Origin: Porphyrobacter sp.
GTDB taxonomy: Bacteria > Pseudomonadota > Alphaproteobacteria > Sphingomonadales > Sphingomonadaceae
Length of the DNA stretch: 64,000 nucleotides
Assembly (NCBI GenBank): GCA_016125555.1
Contig: WGLN01000017.1
Span: 62,001-126,000 of the forward strand
Reading direction: 5' to 3'
The position numbers and the translations under genes are program-made. Below are positions 1 to 6,867 of this stretch, in pieces (the first letter of the stretch is position 1; the number at the start of each line of letters is the position of its first letter). The notes below the pieces were generated by a model. It was not told the origin of the DNA. It did no database searches and saw only the letters and a program-made list of their open reading frames with translations.

Positions 1-1330
1 GCACCGCGATCAGCGCGATCACCGCAATCGCCACCGAGGCAAGCAGTGCCAGCTCGAACTGCAGACGGGCGGGCTTGTCCTCGCGCCAGCGCAGCAGCGG
101 ACCGACCGCCATCACCAGCAGCATCGGGATCGCGAACATCGCCGCGGCCGGATTGAAATAGGGCGGACCGACCGAAACGCGCACGTCGAAGGCCTCGGTC
201 AGCAGCGGGTAGAGCGTGCCGAGCAGGACGATCGCGAGGATCGCCGAGAGCATCACGTTGTTGAACACCAGCGCGCTCTCGCGGCTCACCGCGGCGAAGC
301 GCTTGCCCTCGGCCACCGCGCCGGCGCGCAGCGCGAAGACCGTGAAGGCGCCGCCGATGTTGATGGCGAGCAGCGCGAGGATGAAGGCCCCGCGCTCCGG
401 GTCGACCGCGAAGGCATGAACGCTGGTGAGCACACCCGAACGGACCAGGAATGTGCCGAGCATCGACATCGAGAAGGCCAGCACCCCGAGCATGATCGTC
501 CACGTGCGCAGCGCGTCGCGCGCGGCCAGCACGCTCACCGAGTGCATCAGCGCCGTCGCTGCCAGCCACGGCATCAGCGAGGCGTTCTCGACCGGGTCCC
601 AGAACCACCAGCCGCCCCAGCCGAGCTCGTAATAGGCCCAGTACGACCCCGCGGTGATGCCCAGTGTCAGCAACACCCAGGCGCCCAGCACCCAGGGGCG
701 CATCACCCGTGCGAAGGACGGATTGACCTCACGCGTAAGCAGCGCGCCCATCGCCAGGCTGAAGGCGACCGACAGGCCGACATAGCCCGCATAGAGCGTG
801 GGCGGATGGACCGCGAGGCCGATGTCCTGCAGGAGCGGATTGAGGCCGGAACCTTCGGCCGCCGGCACCGGCAGGCGCTCGAAGGGGTTGGAGGACAGCA
901 GCAGGAAGGCATAGAAGCCGAGCGCCACGAAGCCCTGCACCGCCAGCGTCGCACCTATGGTGCGCTCGGGCAGGCGCCGCTCGAACCGGGCGAGCAGTCC
1001 GCCCGAGGCAGCCAGCACCCCGACCCACAGCAGCATCGACCCCTCGTGATTGCCCCAGGTACCGGTGACCTTGTAGATGAACGGCTTCATCGAATGCGAA
1101 TTGGCCGCGACCAGCTTCAATGACAGGTCGGTGACCGCAAAGGCCCGCAGCAGCATGAAGAAGGCGAGCACCGCCAGGCAGGCCTGCACGATCGCCGCCG
1201 GGCGGGTATAGATCGCCAGCGGATGCGCCGCATCGGCGGGTGCGCGCAGTCCCGCAAAGCCGGAAACCATTTGCAGCACCGCCAGCGCGGCGGCGAGCCA
1301 CAGGGCGGCAAGTCCGATTTCGGCAGTCAT
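1..1330 (-). CDS. ccmF: Cytochrome c-type biogenesis protein CcmF (heme lyase subunit), 3' end outside window
   Basis: Integral membrane subunit of the heme lyase that attaches heme to apocytochrome c in the periplasm (System I). The reading frame starts at the ATG at 1330, 28 bases after ccmE stops, and is open to base 1, so only about 443 N-terminal residues are visible and the C-terminus lies outside. It is strongly hydrophobic with many membrane helices. It carries the tryptophan-rich heme-handling WWD segment (WGGWWFWDPVENASLMPW) and the CcmF-typical GTWGNHEGSMLLW stretch nearer the N-terminus. It is the last visible gene of the ccmC-D-E-F operon, whose order supports the call. Confidence 0.96.
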   Translation of the reverse strand, partial: MTAEIGLAALWLAAALAVLQMVSGFAGLRAPADAAHPLAIYTRPAAIVQACLAVLAFFMLLRAFAVTDLSLKLVAANSHSMKPFIYKVTGTWGNHEGSMLLWVGVLAASGGLLARFERRLPERTIGATLAVQGFVALGFYAFLLLSSNPFERLPVPAAEGSGLNPLLQDIGLAVHPPTLYAGYVGLSVAFSLAMGALLTREVNPSFARVMRPWVLGAWVLLTLGITAGSYWAYYELGWGGWWFWDPVENASLMPWLAATALMHSVSVLAARDALRTWTIMLGVLAFSMSMLGTFLVRSGVLTSVHAFAVDPERGAFILALLAINIGGAFTVFALRAGAVAEGKRFAAVSRESALVFNNVMLSAILAIVLLGTLYPLLTEAFDVRVSVGPPYFNPAAAMFAIPMLLVMAVGPLLRWREDKPARLQFELALLASVAIAVIALIAV

Positions 1331-1358
1331 CGCTCGGTTCCCAGCTGTCCCACGCCCC

Positions 1359-1820
1359 TCACTTGAGCCCGACCGTCGTGTCGGCGGCCATCTTGGCGGC
1401 CTTCTCGGTGCCCATGCCTTCCATCTCGCGCGGGACGTAATTCTCGTCGTGCTTGGCGAGCAGGTTGGTGGCGATGAACACCCCGTCAGGGCTGAGGCTG
1501 CCCTCGGCGACCACGCCCGAACCCTCGACGAAGAGGTCGGGCAGGATGCCGCTGTAACGGACCGGGATCGCGTCGGCGGAATTGCCGGTGACCATGAAAT
1601 TGACCGTTACCCCGTCACGTTCGGTGACGATCGAGCCGGGCTTGACCATTCCGCCGAGCCGCACCGCCTGGCCCACCGCCGGAGGGGTCGCCGCCATCTG
1701 CTCGGGCAGATAGAAATAGTTCGCCTGGTTGCGCAGCGCCCACGCCGCCAGCAGCCCCGCCCCGATGATCGCCGCAACCGCGATCACCACCAGCACGAGA
1801 CGTTGATGCTTGGCCTTCAT
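1359..1820 (-). CDS. ccmE: Periplasmic heme chaperone CcmE
   Basis: Carries heme from CcmC to the CcmF lyase. The chosen start is the ATG at 1820 (MKAKHQRLVLVVIA), giving 153 aa; the frame runs further upstream but only through ccmD sequence. One N-terminal membrane anchor (residues about 5-27) is followed by the OB-fold beta domain. The heme-binding histidine lies in the conserved motif LAKHDENYVP, where family members bind heme covalently through the His. It sits between ccmD and ccmF. Confidence 0.96.
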   Translation of the reverse strand: MKAKHQRLVLVVIAVAAIIGAGLLAAWALRNQANYFYLPEQMAATPPAVGQAVRLGGMVKPGSIVTERDGVTVNFMVTGNSADAIPVRYSGILPDLFVEGSGVVAEGSLSPDGVFIATNLLAKHDENYVPREMEGMGTEKAAKMAADTTVGLK

Positions 1821-1833
1821 TCGCCGCTTCCTC

Positions 1834-1977
1834 TCAGCGCCGCCGCGTCGCGTCGCGCTTCGCCTCCGCGCGCACCATTGCGCGCCACGCCCAGATGCAC
1901 AACATCGCGAGCGCCACCAGCCCCACCGCATAGGCGAAGGCCACGAAATCCCATTGCGAAAGATCCTCGCGCATCAT
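1834..1977 (-). CDS. ccmD: Heme exporter protein CcmD
   Basis: Small one-helix membrane protein that helps release holo-CcmE from the CcmABC complex. It has 47 residues, beginning MMREDLSQWDFVAFAYA, with a hydrophobic segment at about residues 11-31 and a basic tail. The start codon overlaps the ccmC stop (ATGATGA arrangement), and it ends 13 bases before ccmE. Its position, size and topology match CcmD, a family too short and divergent to identify well by sequence alone. Confidence 0.88.
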   Translation of the reverse strand: MMREDLSQWDFVAFAYAVGLVALAMLCIWAWRAMVRAEAKRDATRRR

Positions 1978-2744
1978 GCCTGCTCCATCGCCGGGGTCTG
2001 GGCGGAAGCCGCAGGCACCGGCGCATCGTCATCGAGCGCGCGGCGGCGCAGCCGCGCCTCGACCTGGCCTTCGGCGATCAGCGCGCGCATCCGCATCAGC
2101 ACGATCCCGCCGAACAGCAGCGAGAAACCGATCACCGCGAACAGCAGCGGCCACAGGAAGGTGGGATCGATCGCGCTCTTGCCCATGGTGATGCTGGGCG
2201 GCTGGTGGAGCGAGTTCCACCACACCACCGAGCGATTGATGATCGGCACGTTGACCGCACCGACGAGGCCGAAAATCGCCGCGATCTTCGACGACCCGCC
2301 CTCGCGCGCTGCGGCCTGGGTGAGCGCGATGTAGCCGACATAGAGGAACAGCAGCACCAGCATCGAGGTGAGCCGTCCGTCCCATTCCCACCAGGTGCCC
2401 CAGGTCGGCCGCCCCCAGATCGAGCCAGTGGCAAGGCAGATCGCGCAGAACACCATCCCCGGCATCGCCACCGCGCGGGCCGCGATGGCGGCGAGCGGGT
2501 GCTTCCAGATCAGCAGCATCGCCGAACAGATCGCAATTCCCGTCCAGCCGCCCATGCCGAGCCACGCGGCGGGGACATGAATGAACAGGATCCGCACCGT
2601 CTCGCCCATCAGCCGGTCGGGCGGCACCATGAACACGCCCCACGCCATCGCTGCAAGCGCGATGACCAACCCGCTCCAGAAGAACAGCGGTGTCAGCCAC
2701 TTCGCGAGGCCAAGGAATCGGGTGGGGTTGGCGTAAATGTGCAT
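1974..2744 (-). CDS. ccmC: Heme exporter / CcmE-loading protein CcmC
   Basis: Membrane protein that loads heme onto CcmE. The start is taken as the ATG at 2744 (MHIYANPTRFLG), giving 256 aa; a longer frame exists upstream but lacks family similarity. Six hydrophobic segments are visible, with the tryptophan-rich heme motif WGTWWEWDGRLTS near the middle. It is the first gene of the ccmC-D-E-F unit. The ccmA and ccmB transporter genes are not in the window. Confidence 0.95.
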   Translation of the reverse strand: MHIYANPTRFLGLAKWLTPLFFWSGLVIALAAMAWGVFMVPPDRLMGETVRILFIHVPAAWLGMGGWTGIAICSAMLLIWKHPLAAIAARAVAMPGMVFCAICLATGSIWGRPTWGTWWEWDGRLTSMLVLLFLYVGYIALTQAAAREGGSSKIAAIFGLVGAVNVPIINRSVVWWNSLHQPPSITMGKSAIDPTFLWPLLFAVIGFSLLFGGIVLMRMRALIAEGQVEARLRRRALDDDAPVPAASAQTPAMEQA

Positions 2745-2851
2745 GAGCGTTCGCGTCTGGCGGGCTTGTAGCCTTACACCCGCCGGGGACAAGACTGCAA
2801 ATGGCGCAAGGGACGAATTCGTTCCCTCCGGCCGCCAAGCTTGCGTGCCTG

Positions 2852-3925
2852 TCAGCCGCGCCCGATCAACTTCTGCGCCATGCGGTCCGCGACGACGTCG
2901 GAAGAGGCGCCGGTCGCCTCACTCTCGCGCCAGATCGATTCGAGCCGGACCGGGATCTGCGCGAGGCGCTTGCGCACCTCGTTGATGTCGCCCCGCGTGC
3001 CCTTGGTGCGCGCGATGTATTCGAGCGCGACCGAAATGATCCCGCCGGCGTTGATGACGTAGTCGGGCGCATAGAGGATGCCGCGCCCCGCCAGCAGCGC
3101 GCCGTGCTCGGGCCGGGCCAGCTGGTTGTTGGCGCCGCCCGCCACGATCGCGCAGTCGAGCCGGGCGATGCCCTCCTCGTCGAGGATGGCGCCGAGCGCA
3201 TTGGGGCTGAACACGTCGCAGCCGGTCGCCATGATCGCGTCCGAGGCCACCACTTCGGCGCCCAGTTCGCGGGCGAGTTCCGCGGCGCGCTGTTCGTTGA
3301 TGTCTGCAAGGGTCAGCTTCGCGCCGTCCTTGGCGAGGAGGCGCGCCACCCCGCCGCCGACCGAGCCGGTGCCCTGCACCGCGACATGCACGCCCGCCAG
3401 GCTGTCCTTGCCCAGCTTGTGCTGCACCGCCGCCTTGATGCCGTGATAGATGCCCATCGCGGTGAACGGGCCGGGATCGCCGCCCGCGCTACCCTCGCCG
3501 CTCGCCGGCAGACCCGAAACATGCTGGGTGCGGTGCGAGACCGCGACCATGTCGGCCTCGGTGATGCCGACGTCCTCGGCGGTGATGTAGCGCCCGCCCA
3601 GCGCCTCGACCGCGTCGCCGAATGCGGCGAGCATCTCGGGCGTCTTGGTCTTGGCGGCATCGGCGAGGATCACCGCCTTGCCGCCGCCCATCGGCAGGCC
3701 GGCCATTGCGTTCTTGTAGCTCATCCCGCGCGACAGGCGCAGCGCATCGCGCATCGCGCCGGCGGGCTCGGCATAGTGCCAGAAGCGCGTGCCGCCCGCC
3801 GCAGGCCCGAGATGGGTGGAATGAATCGCGATGATCGCGGTAAGGCCGCTCGCCCGGTCGTGCACCAGCTGCACGCATTCATGCGCGTCGAAATCGGGCT
3901 CGGCCCAGAAAGCGGTCATCGGCAT
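2852..3925 (-). CDS. Glu/Leu/Phe/Val dehydrogenase family protein (leucine dehydrogenase type)
   Basis: NAD-dependent oxidative deamination of a branched-chain or aromatic amino acid to the 2-oxo acid is the expected reaction. The start is the ATG at 3925 (357 aa); an ATG two codons later is also possible. The N-terminal domain has the glycine-rich substrate loop with the catalytic lysine (LPMGGGKAVI). The C-terminal Rossmann domain carries the dinucleotide motif GTGSVGGGVA and the segment APDYVINAGGII. The length fits leucine dehydrogenases (about 350-365 aa) better than glutamate dehydrogenases (over 400 aa). Substrate specificity is not settled by sequence. It stands alone, followed upstream by tRNA-His on the same strand. 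Confidence 0.88.
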   Translation of the reverse strand: MPMTAFWAEPDFDAHECVQLVHDRASGLTAIIAIHSTHLGPAAGGTRFWHYAEPAGAMRDALRLSRGMSYKNAMAGLPMGGGKAVILADAAKTKTPEMLAAFGDAVEALGGRYITAEDVGITEADMVAVSHRTQHVSGLPASGEGSAGGDPGPFTAMGIYHGIKAAVQHKLGKDSLAGVHVAVQGTGSVGGGVARLLAKDGAKLTLADINEQRAAELARELGAEVVASDAIMATGCDVFSPNALGAILDEEGIARLDCAIVAGGANNQLARPEHGALLAGRGILYAPDYVINAGGIISVALEYIARTKGTRGDINEVRKRLAQIPVRLESIWRESEATGASSDVVADRMAQKLIGRG

Positions 3926-3972
3926 GTCCCCGTTTCGCAGCGCGGAGCAGACTGGCAGGGGACGGGGGAAGA

Positions 3973-4050
3973 TGGGGCGATCGACGGGGTTCGAACCCGC
4001 GACCTCCGGTACCACAAACCGGCGCTCTAACCAACTGAGCTACGATCGCC
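3973..4050 (-). tRNA. tRNA-His (anticodon GTG)
   Basis: A cloverleaf can be drawn on the minus strand. The acceptor stem GCGATCG/CGATCGC is preceded by an encoded G(-1) facing discriminator C73, the hallmark of tRNA-His. The D arm is GCTC..GAGC, the anticodon loop TTGTGGT carries GTG, and the T arm is GCGGGTTCGAACCCCGT-like. The 3' CCA is encoded at 3975-3973. Confidence 0.96.
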
Positions 4051-4212
4051 ACACGCCCCTGCCCGAAAGCAACCCGACCGGTTGCCGCCAAGCCCGCGCT
4101 AGAGGCGCGCGGTTTACGCAAGGCATGCGCCCGGTCAAGTGCATCATGGACGGGCCCGCGCGTCTTGCACAAAGCCCTGGGATTGGGAAGCGAAAACTGC
4201 TTTCCGGCGCGT

Positions 4213-4234
4213 CTTGCGCAAGATTCTTGCGCAG
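4213..4234. promoter_or_regulatory. Clustered CTTGCGCA motifs upstream of the oxygenase gene
   Basis: A perfect 10-bp palindrome CTTGCGCAAG (4213-4222) is followed at once by a second CTTGCGCA half-site (4226-4233). A related CTTGCACA lies at 4164-4171. The cluster sits 50-120 bases before the ATG at 4284, where a promoter or operator is expected. No regulator can be named from the sequence. Confidence 0.35.
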
Positions 4235-4283
4235 GCATCGAAACCGTTGCGCGGCGCCCGCGCGCATCTATCTTTCGTGCGCC

Positions 4284-4919
4284 ATGACCTCGACCAGCGA
4301 ATCCGTCGCCGCGCGGCTTGCCGGCCATCCCGGGCTCCAGCGCCTGCCCACGCCCAAGGCCGAGCTGTTCCAGCTGCGCGGATTCTGCCCTGCGGACCTT
4401 GCCGCCGAGCTGATCGCCCTGATCGACGCCGACCGCCGCCCCTCGACCATCGCCGACGACAATGGCGACGCCTATTTCCGCACCAGCGAGACCTGCGACC
4501 TCGCCGCGGACCTGCCGGCGGCGAGCCGCATCGAGGCGATGATCACGCAGCTCTCGGGCCTCGATCCGGCCTATGGCGAGCCGCTGCAGGGTCAACGCTA
4601 TGCCGAGGGACAGGAGTTCAAGCCGCACACCGACTACTTCACCCCGGGCGGACGCGATTTCGAGAGGTTCTGCACGCTCTCGGGCAATCGCACCTGGACC
4701 TTCATGATCTATCTCAATGACGTTGCTGCGGGCGGTGCTACGCGTTTCAAACTGCTCGACAAGACTTTCCAGCCCGAGACGGGCAAGCTGCTGTGCTGGA
4801 ACAACCGCCTTGCCGACGGCGCGGTCAACCCGGCCACGCTGCACCACGGGATGAAGGTCAGGAAGGGCGTCAAATACGTGATCACCAAGTGGTACCGCGA
4901 CAAGCCTTGGAGGGGTTGA
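4284..4919 (+). CDS. 2-oxoglutarate/Fe(II)-dependent oxygenase, prolyl 4-hydroxylase family
   Basis: Hydroxylates a peptide or protein side chain using O2 and 2-oxoglutarate; the substrate is unknown. The protein has 211 aa from the ATG at 4284. The iron ligands are visible as HxD (H115, D117 in KPHTDYF) and the distal H187 in TLHHGMKV. K197 in KGVKYVITKW is the expected 2-oxoglutarate-binding basic residue. The double-stranded beta-helix core has the usual spacing. The stop codon overlaps the start of the next gene (TGATG), so the oxygenase and the DksA-type protein are translationally linked. Confidence 0.88.
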   Translation: MTSTSESVAARLAGHPGLQRLPTPKAELFQLRGFCPADLAAELIALIDADRRPSTIADDNGDAYFRTSETCDLAADLPAASRIEAMITQLSGLDPAYGEPLQGQRYAEGQEFKPHTDYFTPGGRDFERFCTLSGNRTWTFMIYLNDVAAGGATRFKLLDKTFQPETGKLLCWNNRLADGAVNPATLHHGMKVRKGVKYVITKWYRDKPWRG

Positions 4920-5236
4920 TGAGCGACTGCACGGATGTCGAGAAACGGCTGAAGGCACGCCTCGCCGAGATCATGGAGCGCGCCGGCGAGATCGAGGACG
5001 ACCTGCGTCACCCGCTCGACGACGACTGGGAGGAACAGGCCGCCGACCTCGCCGACGACGAGACGCTCGAGGGGGTCGACAACGTGCTGCTGGCCGAGGC
5101 CCGCCAGATCCGCCTCGCGCTCGCCCGGATCGCGAACGGCACCTACGGCACCTGCGCCACCTGCGGCGAGCAAATCGCCCCCGAACGACTCGCCGCGCGG
5201 CCCGTCGCGACCCGCTGCATCAAGTGCGCGGCGTGA
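4919..5236 (+). CDS. TraR/DksA family zinc-finger protein
   Basis: Small DksA-type protein of 105 aa. The N-terminal half is a charged coiled-coil, and the C-terminal four-cysteine zinc finger has C79-x2-C82 and C100-x2-C103. It is shorter than canonical DksA (about 150 aa), so it is better described as a TraR/DksA-like protein. Such proteins bind the RNA polymerase secondary channel, but this function is inferred. Its ATG overlaps the stop of the oxygenase gene by one base. It runs convergent to rpmE. Confidence 0.85.
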   Translation: MSDCTDVEKRLKARLAEIMERAGEIEDDLRHPLDDDWEEQAADLADDETLEGVDNVLLAEARQIRLALARIANGTYGTCATCGEQIAPERLAARPVATRCIKCAA

Positions 5237-5285
5237 CGACGGTGTTCACTCTGTGAACGGCAGACCGCCCGCGCGACCGGAAACG

Positions 5286-5311
5286 AAAAAGGCGACCCCG
5301 TCGGGCCGCCC
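5286..5311 (-). terminator. Rho-independent terminator of rpmE
   Basis: On the minus strand the GC stem GGCGGCCC / GGGTCGCC, with one G:T pair and a short loop, is followed directly by TTTTTC. It lies about 40 bases after the rpmE stop. Confidence 0.7.
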
Positions 5312-5353
5312 TCCTCGTTGCGGGCCGAGGCCCACGCAGCTTGTGAAGCGCGC

Positions 5354-5578
5354 TTACTTCTTGAGGCTGAGCCCGCCGAAACGCTTGTTGAACGCGGCCA
5401 CGCGGCCACCTTCCTGCACCTGCTGGCGACCGCCGGTCCAGGCGGGGTGGCTCAGCGGATCGATGTCGAGCGCGAGCACGTCGCCTTCCTTGCCCCAGGT
5501 CGAGCGGGTCTGGAATTCGGTGCCATCGGTCATCTTGACCGTGATCATGTGATATTCGGGGTGCCCTTCGGCCTTCAT
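5354..5578 (-). CDS. rpmE: 50S ribosomal protein bL31
   Basis: Protein of 74 aa of the large ribosomal subunit, bridging the two subunits. Typical L31 segments are visible: HPEYH near the N-terminus, [23 protein letters not shown] and [14 protein letters not shown]. The zinc-binding cysteines of the C-plus form are absent, as is usual for alphaproteobacterial L31. Its own terminator follows, and fabZ lies upstream with a 114-base gap, so it probably has its own promoter. Confidence 0.96.
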   Translation of the reverse strand: MKAEGHPEYHMITVKMTDGTEFQTRSTWGKEGDVLALDIDPLSHPAWTGGRQQVQEGGRVAAFNKRFGGLSLKK

Positions 5579-5692
5579 GACGATGTCCTTTGCAGCATGG
5601 CGCCGGTTCCGACCGGCACAGCTATGAAACGGGAAGCGGCGCGCTTAGTCGGGATTGCGCCTCAATGCAACCTGTGATGTCGCGCTGCCCTC

Positions 5693-6160
5693 TCAGGCAG
5701 GCGGATCGGTCATCATCGCGGTGAACTCGACCTCGCAGGTGGTCTTGCCCTCGACGCTCGCGAGCCCCTTGAACTTGTAGACGCGGCTGCGCTTCTGGGT
5801 GAACTCGACGTGCAGGTCGAGCAGGCAGCCGGGGGTCACGGGGCTGCGGAACTTGGCGTTCTCGATGCCCATGAAGATGACGAGCTTGCCGGTCCCGGCG
5901 AGCTCCATCGTCTCGATCCCGAGAATGCCGGCGGCCTGCGCGAGCGCCTCGATCTGGAGCACCCCAGGCATGATCGGCGCGCCCGGGAAGTGCCCCTGAA
6001 AGAACTGCTCGTTCATGCTCACGGCCTTGACCGCGTGGATGCGCTCACCGAGCGTCATCGCCTTCACGCGGTCAACTAGCAGCAGCGGATAGCGATGCGG
6101 CAGGGCCTGGAGCACCTTGCCGATGTCGTAGTCCAATGGGCTCTCGCTCGCCTCGCTCAT
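5693..6160 (-). CDS. fabZ: 3-hydroxyacyl-[acyl-carrier-protein] dehydratase FabZ
   Basis: Dehydrates 3-hydroxyacyl-ACP in fatty acid elongation. The protein is a 155-aa single hot-dog domain. The catalytic pair is visible as H57 in [11 protein letters not shown] and E71 in VLQIEALAQ. It lies 23 bases after ompH in the bamA-ompH-fabZ run. In most Gram-negative bacteria lpxD would stand between ompH and fabZ and lpxA/lpxB would follow; none is present here. Confidence 0.96.
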   Translation of the reverse strand: MSEASESPLDYDIGKVLQALPHRYPLLLVDRVKAMTLGERIHAVKAVSMNEQFFQGHFPGAPIMPGVLQIEALAQAAGILGIETMELAGTGKLVIFMGIENAKFRSPVTPGCLLDLHVEFTQKRSRVYKFKGLASVEGKTTCEVEFTAMMTDPPA

Positions 6161-6183
6161 CCGCCTGCTCCCGTCTCGCGCCC

Positions 6184-6867
6184 TCAGCGACCCGCGGGCG
6201 CCTGCTGCTGCTGCTGCTGTTGCTGCTGCTGACGCTGCTGGATCATCTGCGCGGTCAGAAGACGCTGCTGGATTTCCTGGAACAGCTGCACCGCCTCGCG
6301 GTTCGGCTGGTAGTTCGCCGGGGGCACGATGCCGACCGAAGGAACCTTGGCATTGAGCGAGGTGGTCACCGCATCGGTGATGTCGGCCTCGGGCACCGCG
6401 AACAGCAACGAACCGGGTTCGATCACCAGCTTGACCTGCTTCTGGGTGGTCACTTCCTGAAGCGCCGCACCATACTGCTGGATGATCTGCTCAATCGCGT
6501 AGACGCGTGCCGCGTCGATCTGGTTGGTGAGACCCTGGATTTCCTGCTCGAGCGTCTGGAGCTTGGTCATGTCGGGCGAGTTCTGCTTGGCCTTCAGCTC
6601 GGCATCGTCGACCTGCTTGTCGCCGTTGGTGTCGAAGGTCGCAAGCAGGGTCTGGCGTTCCTGCGCCTTGGTGCGGCGCAGTTCGTTCTGCTGTGCGTAG
6701 GTGGTGTTGATCTGCTCGTAGGCGGTCTGGAACGCGGTGGTGCCGATTACCGTGCGCGAGACGTCGACGGTGGCGATGTTGCCCTGGACCTGGGCCTCGG
6801 CGGGCAGCGCCGCGAGGGCGCACAGCGCGAGACCGGCCGGGGCGAGAAGCTTGGTGAAAATGCTCAT
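6184..6867 (-). CDS. OmpH/Skp family periplasmic chaperone with an EF-hand-like loop and poly-Gln tail
   Basis: Expected to hold unfolded outer membrane proteins in the periplasm before BamA inserts them. The protein has 227 aa with a signal peptide (cleavage near ALPAEA-Q at 26) and then the helical Skp/OmpH region. Two oddities are visible. Residues 79-90 ([12 protein letters not shown]) match a canonical 12-residue EF-hand calcium loop. The C-terminus holds a run of ten glutamines coded by CAG/CAA repeats before the end (APAGR). The start overlaps the bamA stop (ATGA), consistent with coupled translation with its partner. Canonical Skp is shorter (about 160 aa). Confidence 0.88.
   Translation of the reverse strand: MSIFTKLLAPAGLALCALAALPAEAQVQGNIATVDVSRTVIGTTAFQTAYEQINTTYAQQNELRRTKAQERQTLLATFDTNGDKQVDDAELKAKQNSPDMTKLQTLEQEIQGLTNQIDAARVYAIEQIIQQYGAALQEVTTQKQVKLVIEPGSLLFAVPEADITDAVTTSLNAKVPSVGIVPPANYQPNREAVQLFQEIQQRLLTAQMIQQRQQQQQQQQQQAPAGR

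Noticed and set aside
216..1123. Plus-strand open frames over ccmF
   Set aside because: The composition is a His/Arg-rich shadow of ccmF, which is itself clearly recognisable on the minus strand.
2745..2792. A longer N-terminus for ccmC
   Set aside because: The extra residues (SPAGVRLQARQTRT) have no CcmC character, and the ATG at 2744 gives the normal family length.
3973..4050. tRNA genes (His, Tyr, Pro) considered as integration sites for a genomic island
   Set aside because: No integrase gene, no partial tRNA 3' end repeats and no change in base composition were seen next to any of the three.
5244..5258. GTTCAC-TCT-GTGAAC palindrome after the DksA-like gene, considered as an SOS box
   Set aside because: The half-sites are inverted, not the direct GTTC-N7-GTTC of alphaproteobacterial LexA. 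The site lies between convergent genes with no start nearby; it is more likely a 3' hairpin.
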